Part shown: positions 1-8,622 of the stretch, piece by piece
How positions within the stretch are numbered: the stretch's first letter is position 1
Layout: every line of letters begins with the position of its first letter
Origin: Deltaproteobacteria bacterium GWA2_38_16
GTDB taxonomy: Bacteria; Bdellovibrionota; JACOXK01; 2-02-FULL-40-11
Direction of reading: 5' to 3'
NCBI GenBank assembly: GCA_001797335.1
Contig: MGPE01000005.1
Span: 62,001 to 126,000 of the forward strand
DNA: 64,000 nt
Position numbers and translations under genes: made by a program
The notes under the pieces: model-generated
What the model saw: the letters and a program-made list of their open reading frames with translations, nothing else
Told to the model about the DNA's origin: nothing
Database searches by the model: none

Positions 1-1
1 T

Positions 2-490
2 CTTATTTCTCCCGATCTGATTGATCAGGTGGCCTCAGCATTGATTAACTCTGAAAAAACGGTAATGAGTACCGCTAGAATTCCTTTTAAAACCAAAGAA
101 GATTTTTTAAATCCCAATATGGTAAAAGTATTGTGTGATCAAGAAGGATACGCGCTTTATTTTTCCAGGTATCCCATTCCTTTTTTAAGAAAAACATGGA
201 CAGAAACCCGAAATTGGAATGATTTATTGGGATCTTATTCTTTATCTCACATTGAAGAGGCCCACGTTCAAAAACATTTGGGAATTTATGGATTTAAACG
301 ACAACTTCTATTGAATTTTTCAAGCTGGACGCCTACTTCTCTTGAAAAAATGGAAGAACTAGAACAACTGCGTGCGTTGGAACATGGAGTAAAAATAAAA
401 GTAGTCACAACAACGCATGAATCGGTGGCTGTAGATACGCCTGAAGATTTAAAGAAGGTCAATGAGCTTTTTAGTCCCAAACATTCGTAG
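2..490 (+). CDS. kdsB: 3-deoxy-manno-octulosonate cytidylyltransferase, C-terminal part (5' end outside window)
   Basis: KdsB activates KDO with CTP to CMP-KDO for lipopolysaccharide inner core assembly in the cytoplasm. The frame is open from the window edge with no credible start, so the gene is cut by the window and only about 160 C-terminal residues are visible. The stretch NPNMVKVLCDQEGYALYFSR followed by YPIPF is the typical KdsB core, and HLGIYGFKRQLL and the ending VAVDTPEDLKKV match the family C-terminus. It overlaps the start of aroA by 29 bp, implying translational coupling. Identity is confident from family knowledge; the N-terminal nucleotide-binding part cannot be checked. Confidence 0.92.
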   Translation, partial: LISPDLIDQVASALINSEKTVMSTARIPFKTKEDFLNPNMVKVLCDQEGYALYFSRYPIPFLRKTWTETRNWNDLLGSYSLSHIEEAHVQKHLGIYGFKRQLLLNFSSWTPTSLEKMEELEQLRALEHGVKIKVVTTTHESVAVDTPEDLKKVNELFSPKHS

Positions 491-1748
491 AATTTACGGA
501 CGTCTGATCCCTCCCCCCGATAAATCTATTTCTCATCGGGCGTTGATGTTGTCTGCCCTGGCTCAGGGAAAATCAGAAATTAAAAATTTTTTAAGAGCCG
601 AAGATTGTTTGGCCACGGCTCGAGCTTTAAAAATGATGGGGGTAGAAATTATTGAAGAGAAAAATAATTTATGTGTTTCGGGACAAGGTCTTTTTTCTCT
701 TAAAAAACCGTCTCATGTTTTGGATGTGGGAGATTCGGGAACTACTCTTCGACTCTTAACGGGTATTTTATCTGCCCAAAAATTTTCTTCGGTGATTACC
801 GGAGGGGATTCTTTGGTAAGACGTCCTGTGAAAGAACTGCTCTATCTTCTTCGAAGTATGGGAGCGCATGTCGAAGGACATGAGGATGATTCTTATCCTC
901 CCGTGCATCTCTATCCGGTGACTAAAAAACTGGTAGCTATCACCTGTAAACCTTCAACTGTCTCTGCCCAAATTAAATCAGCACTTCTGTTGGCCGGTCT
1001 TTATGTCGAAGGACAAACAGTGATTCAAGAAACTATTCACACAAGAGATCATACGGAACGATTGCTCAAATTGTTTGGGGCTGCCGTTCGAGAGGTGGAT
1101 TCCAAGGTACAATTAACTCCCTCAGAGCTTCAAGGCCAATCCGTAACGATTCCCGGAGATATTTCAGCGGCTTCTTTTTTTATAACCCTGGCATTGCTAT
1201 TACCAGAGTCTGAACTGGAGGTGGAAGAAGTAGGGCTTAATTTTACACGAACCGGATTTTTAGATGTCATTCAAGCCATGGGAGCCACGTGTGAGATAGA
1301 TCCCTTGATCAAAGATTCCTATGAGCCTACGGGAAGAATTTTTGTCAAAGCATCGCCACTCAAGGGAGTAACGGTTTCTAAAGAACTTACGATTCGTACT
1401 ATCGATGAATTGCCTCTGGTTGCCTTATTGGCTACGCAAGCTCATGGAGAAACCAAAATTTTAGATGCTGGGAATCTGCGATTTAAAGAAAGCGATCGTT
1501 TAAAAGCAGTTGCTTTAGAACTTTCCAGGCTGGGGGCCCATATTGAAGAAGAGGAGTCTGGGCTTGTTATTCAGGGGCCAACTCCTTTAAAGGGAGCAAA
1601 AGTCAAAAGTTATCACGATCATCGAATGGCCATGATGCTGATGCTTGCCGGAATGATTTCAGAGGGAGAAACCCAAATTGATTCTATTGAGTGTATTTCA
1701 AAATCATTTCCTAATTTTTTGATGGTTCTAGGAAAATTGTCAGAATGA
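462..1748 (+). CDS. aroA: 3-phosphoshikimate 1-carboxyvinyltransferase (EPSP synthase)
   Basis: Transfers the enolpyruvyl group of PEP to shikimate-3-phosphate, the sixth step of the shikimate pathway, in the cytoplasm. The 428-residue length is normal. Visible family motifs are PPDKSISHR (residues 18-26, substrate-binding Lys, Ser and Arg), LDVGDSGTTLRLLTG near residue 90, RFKESDRL and SYHDHRMAM in the C-terminal half. The ATG at 462 lies inside the end of kdsB, and the stop overlaps the cmk start in an ATGA arrangement, so kdsB-aroA-cmk-ispH read as one operon. I see no truncation or missing motif. Confidence 0.96.
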   Translation: MSFLVPNIRRIYGRLIPPPDKSISHRALMLSALAQGKSEIKNFLRAEDCLATARALKMMGVEIIEEKNNLCVSGQGLFSLKKPSHVLDVGDSGTTLRLLTGILSAQKFSSVITGGDSLVRRPVKELLYLLRSMGAHVEGHEDDSYPPVHLYPVTKKLVAITCKPSTVSAQIKSALLLAGLYVEGQTVIQETIHTRDHTERLLKLFGAAVREVDSKVQLTPSELQGQSVTIPGDISAASFFITLALLLPESELEVEEVGLNFTRTGFLDVIQAMGATCEIDPLIKDSYEPTGRIFVKASPLKGVTVSKELTIRTIDELPLVALLATQAHGETKILDAGNLRFKESDRLKAVALELSRLGAHIEEEESGLVIQGPTPLKGAKVKSYHDHRMAMMLMLAGMISEGETQIDSIECISKSFPNFLMVLGKLSE

Positions 1749-2413
1749 AAAAAATAACCATTGTCATAGATGGTCCTGCTGGATCGGGAAAAAGTACCGT
1801 CAGTCAAAAATTAGCCAAGAAATTGGGATATACATATCTCGATAGTGGGGCACTGTATCGTTCTATAGCCTTAAAGGCGAGCCATAAAAAAGTAAAATCT
1901 CAAAACTCACAACAACTCTATCGTTTGTGTAAAAACAGTATCATTGCTTTTAAAAAAAAAGAGGGGAAGCAGCATGTTTTTTTAGATCACAAGGATATTA
2001 CTCAAAAAATTAGGACCCGAAAAATAAGTCTTTTGGCTTCTCTCTATTCTAAACTGCCCGTGGTTCGAAAAGCACTTTTGTATCAGCAACAAAAATTGGG
2101 GAAAAAAGGAGGCATGGTTGCAGAAGGGCGGGATTTAGGAACCGTTGTCTTCCCAAAAGCAGAACTTAAATTTTTTCTTATTGCTTCCTTAAAAGAGCGG
2201 GCTAAAAGGCGGTATTTGGAACTAAAAGAGAAATTTAAAAAAATATCTTTGCGCCATATTGAAAAAGAAATTCAAAAACGAGATAAAGAAGATTCAAAAC
2301 GGGCCCTAGCCCCCTTAAAAAAAGCCAAAGATGCTATCTCGTTAGATACAACTTCCCTCACCATTGACCAAGTGGTGTCTCGCATGTATAAAGAATTTTT
2401 AAAACGCGTATGA
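1745..2413 (+). CDS. cmk: Cytidylate kinase
   Basis: Phosphorylates CMP and dCMP with ATP. CMP released when CMP-KDO is used by LPS synthesis would be a natural substrate, which fits the kdsB neighbour. The P-loop GPAGSGKS lies at residues 10-17, followed by GYTYLDSGALYR (the NMP-binding segment) and AEGRDLGTVVFP in the centre. The 222-residue length is typical. It overlaps both neighbours by 4 bp (ATGA at each junction), indicating tight translational coupling between aroA and ispH. Lys-rich composition reflects the AT-rich genome. Confidence 0.95.
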   Translation: MKKITIVIDGPAGSGKSTVSQKLAKKLGYTYLDSGALYRSIALKASHKKVKSQNSQQLYRLCKNSIIAFKKKEGKQHVFLDHKDITQKIRTRKISLLASLYSKLPVVRKALLYQQQKLGKKGGMVAEGRDLGTVVFPKAELKFFLIASLKERAKRRYLELKEKFKKISLRHIEKEIQKRDKEDSKRALAPLKKAKDAISLDTTSLTIDQVVSRMYKEFLKRV

Positions 2414-3273
2414 AAATCATTGTTCCACAAAATGCGGGTGTCTGCTGGGGAGTAGAACGAGCCATTGATATGGCGTATAAAACAGTAGAGACGCCTACTC
2501 AGCATCATATTGTAAGTCTGGGCCCTCTGGTCCATAACCCTGAAGTTGTCGAAGATTTTAAACAAAAAGGGGTAGAAGTTGTGAATAATTTAGAAGAAGC
2601 TAAAGAAGGTACTGTGATCTTTCGTTCCCATGGAGTTCCTGTTCAATATTATAATGATGCAAAATCTAAAAATTTAAAAGTGGTGGATGCTACATGTCCT
2701 TTTGTAAAGCGCTCTCAAAATTATGCCAGGCGTTTAAGTCGACAAGGATATTTTGTGGTGATTGTGGGAGATGAAAAACATCCCGAAATGAAAAGTGTTC
2801 GAAGTTTTGTCGAAGGTCCACATATTGTATCCATGGACCCCAAAATTGTAGACCAAATTCCTTCAACTCAAAAAGTAGGTATTGTCGCACAAACCACTGT
2901 GCCGTTGACGATGTTAGAAGCAATGGTTTCGAAGGCTCAAAAAAGATTTCCAGAGGTCAAAGTACACGATACCATTTGCGATGCCACCAAGGTCCGTCAA
3001 GAAGAAGCCGCCGAAACAGCCAAACAAGTAGATTGCATGATTATTATTGGGGGGAGAGAAAGCTCTAATACCAAGAAACTCACTAAAATTTGTAAAGAGA
3101 TTCAGCCCAAAAGCTTTGAAATTGAACACGAAAGAGAAATTGATTTTTCTTGGTTTCAAGGAGTGCAAGTGCTGGGGATTACGGCTGGTGCTTCTACGCC
3201 TGTGCCTGTTATTCAACGGGTGTGTGATTATATTTTGTCTAATCTTTCTTTTAAGGCGTCTAGTTCTTTTTGA
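2410..3273 (+). CDS. ispH: 4-hydroxy-3-methylbut-2-enyl diphosphate reductase
   Basis: Last enzyme of the MEP isoprenoid pathway; a [4Fe-4S] enzyme producing IPP and DMAPP. The three cluster cysteines expected for IspH are visible at Cys12 (GVCWGVERA), Cys96 (DATCPFVKR) and Cys190 (DTICDATKVRQ). SHGVP, HPE and SSNTKKL motifs are also present. The 287-residue length is normal for the short form, and no S1 extension is fused here, although rpsA lies nearby. The last 46 bp run tail-to-tail into lpxD on the other strand. Confidence 0.95.
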   Translation: MKIIVPQNAGVCWGVERAIDMAYKTVETPTQHHIVSLGPLVHNPEVVEDFKQKGVEVVNNLEEAKEGTVIFRSHGVPVQYYNDAKSKNLKVVDATCPFVKRSQNYARRLSRQGYFVVIVGDEKHPEMKSVRSFVEGPHIVSMDPKIVDQIPSTQKVGIVAQTTVPLTMLEAMVSKAQKRFPEVKVHDTICDATKVRQEEAAETAKQVDCMIIIGGRESSNTKKLTKICKEIQPKSFEIEHEREIDFSWFQGVQVLGITAGASTPVPVIQRVCDYILSNLSFKASSSF

Positions 3274-4223
3274 AGGGCGTGGATATCTTTGCTCATTTGA
3301 GGAAGTTGTTTCCACAAAGCCATCATTCTAAAAAATTCTTTAATGGGCATAGCAGGGCTTCCTAAAAGCGTTTCTCCAGGCTCGGTGTTTCTTAAAATAC
3401 CGGCTTGTGCAGCAATTTTGCTTTGAGGGGCAATGTCTATATGGTCGGGAATACCGGCTTGCCCGCCGAGCATCGAACCATCTCCAACAGTAGAGCTTCC
3501 AGCAATTCCCACTTGGCTGCATAAAATACAATGGTTTCCAATGTGAACGTTGTGTCCAATTTGGACCAGATTATCAATTTTGGTTCCCTGTTTAATTCGA
3601 GTTTCACCGGTGGTGGCTCTATCGATGGCTGTATTAGAACCAATTTCTACATCATCTTCGACGATGACTTTTCCAATTTGAGGAATTTTATAATGTTGTT
3701 TTCCATCCCACACAAATCCAAATCCATCATCACCAATAATAGAGCCTGCATGGAGAATCACTCTTTTCCCAATGTGGGTATTTGGAAATAGGGTGACATG
3801 AGGATATAAAATACTGTCTTGATCAATGCGTGCGTCTTGTCCAATGTAGACTCCTGGATAAATTACCACATTTTTCCCAATTTTAGCACCCCGTCTGACA
3901 GTGACAAAAGGATAAATAATGACTGAAGGATCAATTTGGGTATTTTCTTCTACCCAGGCCCTGGGATCTATTCCTGGTTTTAAGGTTTCAGGTCTTTGAA
4001 AGAGTTCTAGAGTTTTTGCAAAAGCCAGTTTTGGATTAGGGGCGATCAAAACGGTTTTCGACGTTTCTAGGGGATGATCTGAAATTAAAATAGAAGCCGT
4101 TGTTTTTTCAAGCTGAGAAGGATGAGTAATAAATGTAACCTCTTGAATGGCTTTAATTTCTCCTTCAGCATTTCCAATGAGCTCAGCTTCAAGATGGGTG
4201 GCTAATTGTTGAATGGTTAACAT
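3228..4223 (-). CDS. lpxD: UDP-3-O-acylglucosamine N-acyltransferase
   Basis: Adds the N-linked acyl chain to UDP-3-O-acylglucosamine in lipid A synthesis. The protein has the N-terminal LpxD uridine-binding domain (residues 1-95), a long left-handed beta-helix of hexapeptide repeats (about 98-290), the probable catalytic His224 in IGHNV, and a C-terminal helical tail (about 300-331) typical of LpxD trimers. At 331 residues it has normal family length. It is transcribed against its neighbours, and its last 46 bp overlap the 3' end of ispH on the opposite strand, so the two proteins share coding DNA. The start is an ATG at 4223. Confidence 0.95.
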   Translation of the reverse strand: MLTIQQLATHLEAELIGNAEGEIKAIQEVTFITHPSQLEKTTASILISDHPLETSKTVLIAPNPKLAFAKTLELFQRPETLKPGIDPRAWVEENTQIDPSVIIYPFVTVRRGAKIGKNVVIYPGVYIGQDARIDQDSILYPHVTLFPNTHIGKRVILHAGSIIGDDGFGFVWDGKQHYKIPQIGKVIVEDDVEIGSNTAIDRATTGETRIKQGTKIDNLVQIGHNVHIGNHCILCSQVGIAGSSTVGDGSMLGGQAGIPDHIDIAPQSKIAAQAGILRNTEPGETLLGSPAMPIKEFFRMMALWKQLPQMSKDIHALQKELDALKERLDKI

Positions 4224-4292
4224 ACGGATGACTTTCTTGTAAGAAAAATAACGCTAAACGTCAAATGTATTTTTGTGAAAAATAGACTATCC

Positions 4293-4321
4293 TTGACAAC
4301 GGCAGTAGAGTTTAGTACATC
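4293..4321 (+). promoter_or_regulatory. Likely sigma-70-type promoter for rpsA
   Basis: A perfect TTGACA at 4293-4298 is followed after 17 bp by TACATC, a weak -10 match. It lies in the divergent gap between lpxD and rpsA and would start transcription just upstream of the rpsA leader. Inference from consensus only. Confidence 0.5.
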
Positions 4322-4332
4322 TATTTTTACCT

Positions 4333-4360
4333 AATTCCTTGAAAGGAATAGGAATTTTTT
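4333..4360 (+). promoter_or_regulatory. Inverted repeat and T-run in the rpsA leader
   Basis: AATTCCT (4333-4339) can pair with AGGAATT (4350-4356), which runs into a T-tract. Alternatively ATTCCTT (4334-4340) can pair with AAGGAAT (4343-4349). The pairings are mutually exclusive and sit directly upstream of the AGGAGG at 4366-4371. This could be a weak attenuator or an autoregulatory leader, as S1 synthesis is autoregulated in other bacteria. The stems are AT-rich and the call is tentative. Confidence 0.3.
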
Positions 4361-4389
4361 ATTTTAGGAGGTTTTTTTCAAGTTTGTTA

Positions 4390-6132
4390 ATGGCAGAATC
4401 AGAGAAAAGTTTTAAAGAATTATTTGAAGAGAGTTTAAAAGGACGACATTTTACAGAAGGTGAGGTTGTTGAAGGAACCGTCATTCAAATTACCAAAGAT
4501 TTTGTTATTGTCGATATCGGCTATAAATCAGAAGGCCAAATCCCACTCCGAGAATTTTTAGATACCAAAGGTCAGCTCTACATTAAAGAAGGTGATAAGT
4601 TCCCTGTCTATCTAGAAAGAATAGAAAATGAAGATGGACTGGTACAATTATCTCGCCAACGCGCAGAAGCCCTTCAAGTCTGGGATGAAATTTTAAAAGC
4701 AGCCAATGAAGGACATATTGTAGAAGGTTTGGTGGTCGATAAAGTAAAAGGCGGATTATCGGTGGATATTGGTGTAAAAGCCTTTTTACCTGCATCTCAA
4801 ATTGATATGCGTCCTCCTAAAAATTTAAATCAATACGTTGGGAAGAAATATCGATTTAAAGTCATTAAGCTCAATAAAAAACGAGGCAATGTGGTTTTAT
4901 CGAGACGTGCTGTTATCGAACAAGAACGAGAAGAAAAAAGATCCACACTGCTTCAAAACATGGAACCCGGAAATGTGGTTGAAGGGACCGTTAAAAATAT
5001 TACCGAATATGGGGCTTTTATTGATTTAGGCGGGATGGATGGACTTTTACATATTACCGATATGTCATGGGGAAGATTAAAACATCCTTCAGAAATTTTA
5101 TCAGTAGGGGACAGCATTCAAGTCAAGATCCTGGCTTATGATCAAGAAAAAGAGCGCGTGTCGTTGGGATTAAAACAAATTCAGCCAGATCCTTGGGATC
5201 AAGTAAAATATAAGTATCGTGCGGGAGATAAAATAAAAGGTAAAATCATTAATTTAGCTGACTATGGAGCCTTTGTTGAAATTGATAAAGGAGTGGAAGG
5301 TTTAATTCATGTGAGTGAAATGTCTTGGACTCAAAAAATTAAGCATCCTTCTCAAGTGGTCGCAGTGGGAAATCAAGTGGAAGCACAAGTGTTGGACATT
5401 GATACCGTCAATCGCCGAATTTCGTTGGGGCTTAAACAGCTGTTAGATAATCCTTGGGAAAGTTTAGCCACGAAATTTCCTCCAGGTACTCACATTAAAG
5501 GACAAGTGAAGAATGTAACCGACTTTGGAGTTTTTGTCGGGGTTGAAGAAGGCATTGATGGACTTGTTCATGTGTCCGATATTTCTTGGACGCAAAAAAA
5601 TATTAAACCTCAGGAGCTTTATAAAAAAGGGCAAGAGATTGAGGTTGTGGTGCTCAATATTGATCCTGAAAATGAAAAATTTTCTTTGGGTGTTAAACAG
5701 CTTGAGAAAGATCCTTGGCAAGAAGTGGAAGCCAATCTTAAAAAAGGCAGTGTGATTGAAGGGAAAATTACCAAAATTGTTGACTTTGGTCTTTTCGTAG
5801 AAGTGGCTCCCTATGTGGAAGGGCTTGTGCATATTTCAGAAATTACGAAAGAAAAAGTAGATGATCCAAAATCTCTCCATAAGATAGGAGAAGTGGTACG
5901 GACAGAAGTTTTGGGAATTGATCACCGGGAAAGAAAACTTTCTTTAAGTATTAAATCCTTAGCTCATAGAGAAGAAAAAGAAACCATTTCTAAGTACATG
6001 ACAGAAGGCAAAAAACAGCCCAAGAAAAAATTAGGCGATCTCTTTGAAAAAGAAGGTTTAATTCAAAAATTAAAGCGCACTGTTAAAAAAGCAAAATCAG
6101 ACGATAAAGAAGACAGTAAAAAAGAAGAATAA
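4390..6132 (+). CDS. rpsA: 30S ribosomal protein S1
   Basis: Ribosome-associated RNA-binding protein that helps mRNA engage the 30S subunit. Six successive S1 (OB-fold) domains are visible, each opening with a pattern like EGxVxxxxxFGxFVxxxxGxxGLxHxSE; the first two are the degenerate ribosome-binding type and the last four are canonical, as in proteobacterial S1. The C-terminus is a Lys/Glu-rich tail. An upstream in-frame TTG at 4339 is unlikely because it precedes the AGGAGG at 4366-4371. The ATG at 4390 lies 18 nt after that site and a TTG at 4384 lies 12 nt after it, so the exact start is uncertain by two codons. About 580 residues, normal length. Confidence 0.95.
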   Translation: MAESEKSFKELFEESLKGRHFTEGEVVEGTVIQITKDFVIVDIGYKSEGQIPLREFLDTKGQLYIKEGDKFPVYLERIENEDGLVQLSRQRAEALQVWDEILKAANEGHIVEGLVVDKVKGGLSVDIGVKAFLPASQIDMRPPKNLNQYVGKKYRFKVIKLNKKRGNVVLSRRAVIEQEREEKRSTLLQNMEPGNVVEGTVKNITEYGAFIDLGGMDGLLHITDMSWGRLKHPSEILSVGDSIQVKILAYDQEKERVSLGLKQIQPDPWDQVKYKYRAGDKIKGKIINLADYGAFVEIDKGVEGLIHVSEMSWTQKIKHPSQVVAVGNQVEAQVLDIDTVNRRISLGLKQLLDNPWESLATKFPPGTHIKGQVKNVTDFGVFVGVEEGIDGLVHVSDISWTQKNIKPQELYKKGQEIEVVVLNIDPENEKFSLGVKQLEKDPWQEVEANLKKGSVIEGKITKIVDFGLFVEVAPYVEGLVHISEITKEKVDDPKSLHKIGEVVRTEVLGIDHRERKLSLSIKSLAHREEKETISKYMTEGKKQPKKKLGDLFEKEGLIQKLKRTVKKAKSDDKEDSKKEE

Positions 6133-6147
6133 CAACAACACCTGAAT

Positions 6148-7041
6148 ATGAGTAAACATCCATTTTTGGTTTTTCTGGCCATTGTGGGTGCTTTTTTTAT
6201 TCTCCTTGTTACCGTTATCACCGTAGGTATCTTTTTATTCTTTGGCCAAAAGCCTTCTATTATGAAAGCCGATAGCATCGGGATATTAAAGATTGAAGGG
6301 ATTATTGTAGAATCAGATCCTATTTTAAAAACCATTCGAAAATTTAAAGAAGATAACAGTATCAAAGCAATAATTGTTCGCATTGATTCTCCAGGTGGGG
6401 TGGTGGGGCCATCACAAGAGATTTATAGTGAATTAAAAAAATTAAAATCAGTAAAAAAAGTCGTAGCATCCATGGGAGCCTTGGGGGCTTCAGGGGCCTA
6501 TTATATTGCCTGTGCAGCAGATAAAATTATTGCCAATCCTGGAACATTGACGGGAAGTATTGGGGTTATTATGGAGTTTGCCAACCTTCAAAAACTCTAT
6601 CAGTGGGCAAAATTGGATCACACGGTCATTAAAAGTGGAAAAATGAAAGATGTGGGATCTCCTTTTCGTCCGATGAATCCAGAGGAAAAAGAATTTTTAA
6701 ATCAATTGGTGTTTAATGTTCATCATCAGTTTAAAGATGTGGTGGTGTCTGAAAGAAAAATTAAAAGTAGCGATGTAGAAAAAGTCACCGATGGCAGAAT
6801 TTTTACAGGAGAACAGGCAAAGGCTTTAGGTCTTATCGACCAATTGGGAAATTTTGAAGACGCCATAGAGGTAGCTAAAGAATTGGGTCATATTAAAGGA
6901 AAACCAGAGCTTTTATATCCTCCCAAAGAACGTATGCCGCTTCTTCGATATTTAGTAGATGAATCCCTCAATAAATTTATTGATCAGGTGACAACTAAAA
7001 ATAGTATTACTTCTCCTCTTCTTTTTTTAATGCAGCCATGA
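6148..7041 (+). CDS. sppA: Signal peptide peptidase SppA, short (36K) type
   Basis: Membrane-anchored serine protease that degrades cleaved signal peptides. A single N-terminal membrane segment occupies residues 6-32. The nucleophile region GASGAYY (Ser115) and the general-base Lys in IKSGKMKD (about residue 162) are present, along with DSPGG (80-84) and TGSIGV. The 297-residue length fits the single-domain form that works as an oligomer. The start lies 15 bp after rpsA, and the stop overlaps the next gene by 4 bp, so it may be co-transcribed with rpsA. Confidence 0.92.
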   Translation: MSKHPFLVFLAIVGAFFILLVTVITVGIFLFFGQKPSIMKADSIGILKIEGIIVESDPILKTIRKFKEDNSIKAIIVRIDSPGGVVGPSQEIYSELKKLKSVKKVVASMGALGASGAYYIACAADKIIANPGTLTGSIGVIMEFANLQKLYQWAKLDHTVIKSGKMKDVGSPFRPMNPEEKEFLNQLVFNVHHQFKDVVVSERKIKSSDVEKVTDGRIFTGEQAKALGLIDQLGNFEDAIEVAKELGHIKGKPELLYPPKERMPLLRYLVDESLNKFIDQVTTKNSITSPLLFLMQP

Positions 7042-7550
7042 AACAACTGTGGGCTCCCTGGCGGATGGATTATATTAAAGATATCCGAAAAAATGAGAAG
7101 AAAGCGTGTATCTTTTGCACGCACCCCAAGAAAAAAAATCAAATGCAATTTTTGGTTTTAGCACAAACTCCTTTGAGTTTTGTGATCATGAATAAATATC
7201 CTTATAGCAGTGGGCATCTTTTGGTGGTTCCCAAACGTCATGTGTCAGAATTTACAGCATTAAATTCTGAAGAAGGGTTAGACCTTTTTTTAACTCAGCA
7301 AAAGACAATTGAAATTTTAAGGAAAGTTTTAAAACCTCAGGGGATCAATATTGGGATGAATGTGGGAAAAGCTGCAGGAGCAGGGATTGATGCCCATCTT
7401 CACACTCATATTGTACCTCGATGGTTTGGAGATACTAACTTTATGGCCGTAACCGCCCATTCCAGAGTTATTCCAGAAGGTTTGTTAAAGACATATCAGA
7501 AACTCCAACCTCATTTTACATCATCCCCGCGAAGGCGGGGATCCGTTTAA
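7038..7550 (+). CDS. HIT family nucleotide hydrolase/transferase
   Basis: Histidine-triad protein; family members act on dinucleoside polyphosphates or AMP conjugates. The triad H-L-H-T-H is at residues 120-124, followed by IVPRWFGDTNFM, typical of the Ap4A-phosphorylase-like bacterial HIT branch. A CxxC pair (CIFC, 24-27) at the N-terminus may bind zinc. The start overlaps the sppA stop (ATGA). The last residues (SSPRRRGS) come from a dispersed palindromic repeat at 7523-7542 rather than from the family, so the native C-terminus has apparently been replaced or extended. The exact substrate is unknown. Confidence 0.88.
   Translation: MKQLWAPWRMDYIKDIRKNEKKACIFCTHPKKKNQMQFLVLAQTPLSFVIMNKYPYSSGHLLVVPKRHVSEFTALNSEEGLDLFLTQQKTIEILRKVLKPQGINIGMNVGKAAGAGIDAHLHTHIVPRWFGDTNFMAVTAHSRVIPEGLLKTYQKLQPHFTSSPRRRGSV
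7523..7542. repeat. Dispersed palindromic repeat inside the HIT gene 3' end
   Basis: ATCCCCGC, a 4-nt loop GAAG, then GCGGGGAT: an 8 bp perfect stem. It resembles the copy at 32509-32535. It is translated as the tail of the HIT protein and could also act as an RNA hairpin near the transcript end. Confidence 0.8.
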
Positions 7551-7579
7551 GTTTCCTTCAAAAGCATCCGATACGAAAT

Positions 7580-8602
7580 GTGATGGTAAGAGAAAGTGCA
7601 GCCATAAAACTTATGGTCGAAGAACATCCTTTATTTGATCGTTTGAAAGACATTATTGATGCCCACGATCGTTTTATTGTGACAACTCACATTGTTCCCG
7701 ATGGCGATGGACTTGGGGGAGAAATTGCGCTGGCGACCTATATTAAACAACTTGGGAAAACGTGTCATATTATTAACTCTGATCCTACCCCGGATAAATT
7801 TAATCTTGTTGATTCTGAAAATGAAATTAAAATGTGGAAAGAGGGAATGCCTCTTCCCAAAGCCCAAGTGGTTTTTGCTATCGATGTCAATGATTGGGAA
7901 AGAGTGGGGGGGCTTAAAAAACATCTTGAAGCATTAAAAAGCGAAATCATTTTTATTGATCACCACATTGCCGATGAAAAGATGAGATCTCTTCATATTA
8001 TTGATGAAGATGTGTCTTCTATGGGGGAGCTTCTCTATCGATTTTTTAAATATGTAAAAGCTGAGATCACCTTTAAAATGGCGCTGGCTATGTATGTATC
8101 TATTTTTACTGATACCCGTGGTTTTAGACACAGAAAAACAACAGCTCTTTCCCATGCCATTTGTGCAGCACTGGTGGAAACGGGAGTAAATCCAGATTTT
8201 GTGTATAAAAAAGTTCATCAAATGAGAGCGCTTTCTGAAATGAAGCTTTTGGGGGAAGTGTTAAATCATGTTCAAATAACAGCCCAAGGGAAAATTGCTT
8301 GGCTAGAAGTATCTCAAGAACTTCAAAAAAAATATGGAGCTATAGCCGAAGATTCGCAAGGATTTGTAGATCAGCTGATGATCTTAAAAGATGTGGAAAT
8401 AGGAATCTTATTTCGGGAAGAGCCCACAGGAAAGATTACGGTGAGCTTTCGGTCCAAAGGGAATGTGGAAATTTTTCCCATGGTCAAAAAATTAGGGGGC
8501 GGTGGGCACGCCTATGAAGCTGGTATCCTCATGAAAAAAGGAACGTTAAAAGAAGTGGTTCAAAAAGTCCTCTTAGAAATTAAAAAATTAGTGTCATCCT
8601 GA
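7580..8602 (+). CDS. nrnA: DHH/DHHA1 phosphoesterase, oligoribonuclease/pAp-phosphatase NrnA-like
   Basis: NrnA-type enzymes degrade short RNA oligonucleotides and dephosphorylate pAp. Visible metal-binding motifs are THIVPDGDGLGG near residue 37, VFAIDVND, the DHH motif in IFIDHHIAD, and TDTRGFRH. The C-terminal DHHA1 RNA-binding motif GGGGHAYEAG is complete. About 340 residues is normal. The start is GTG 7580 or ATG 7583; ATG 7613 is an alternative without a clear ribosome binding site. The terminal Ser-Ser and the TGA stop fall within a dispersed repeat (8593-8620). Confidence 0.88.
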   Translation: MMVRESAAIKLMVEEHPLFDRLKDIIDAHDRFIVTTHIVPDGDGLGGEIALATYIKQLGKTCHIINSDPTPDKFNLVDSENEIKMWKEGMPLPKAQVVFAIDVNDWERVGGLKKHLEALKSEIIFIDHHIADEKMRSLHIIDEDVSSMGELLYRFFKYVKAEITFKMALAMYVSIFTDTRGFRHRKTTALSHAICAALVETGVNPDFVYKKVHQMRALSEMKLLGEVLNHVQITAQGKIAWLEVSQELQKKYGAIAEDSQGFVDQLMILKDVEIGILFREEPTGKITVSFRSKGNVEIFPMVKKLGGGGHAYEAGILMKKGTLKEVVQKVLLEIKKLVSS

Positions 8603-8620
8603 GCGTAGCGAAGGATCTCG
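8593..8620. repeat. Dispersed palindromic repeat at the nrnA stop
   Basis: GTCATCCTGAGCGTAGCGAA followed by GGATCTCG. This is the GTCATCCTGA...AAGGATC repeat type, related to copies at 31838-31890 and 46309-46341. The nrnA TGA stop is supplied by the repeat, and the convergent gene ends 3 bp beyond it. The imperfect stem could work as a two-way terminator. Confidence 0.75.
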
Positions 8621-8622
8621 TC

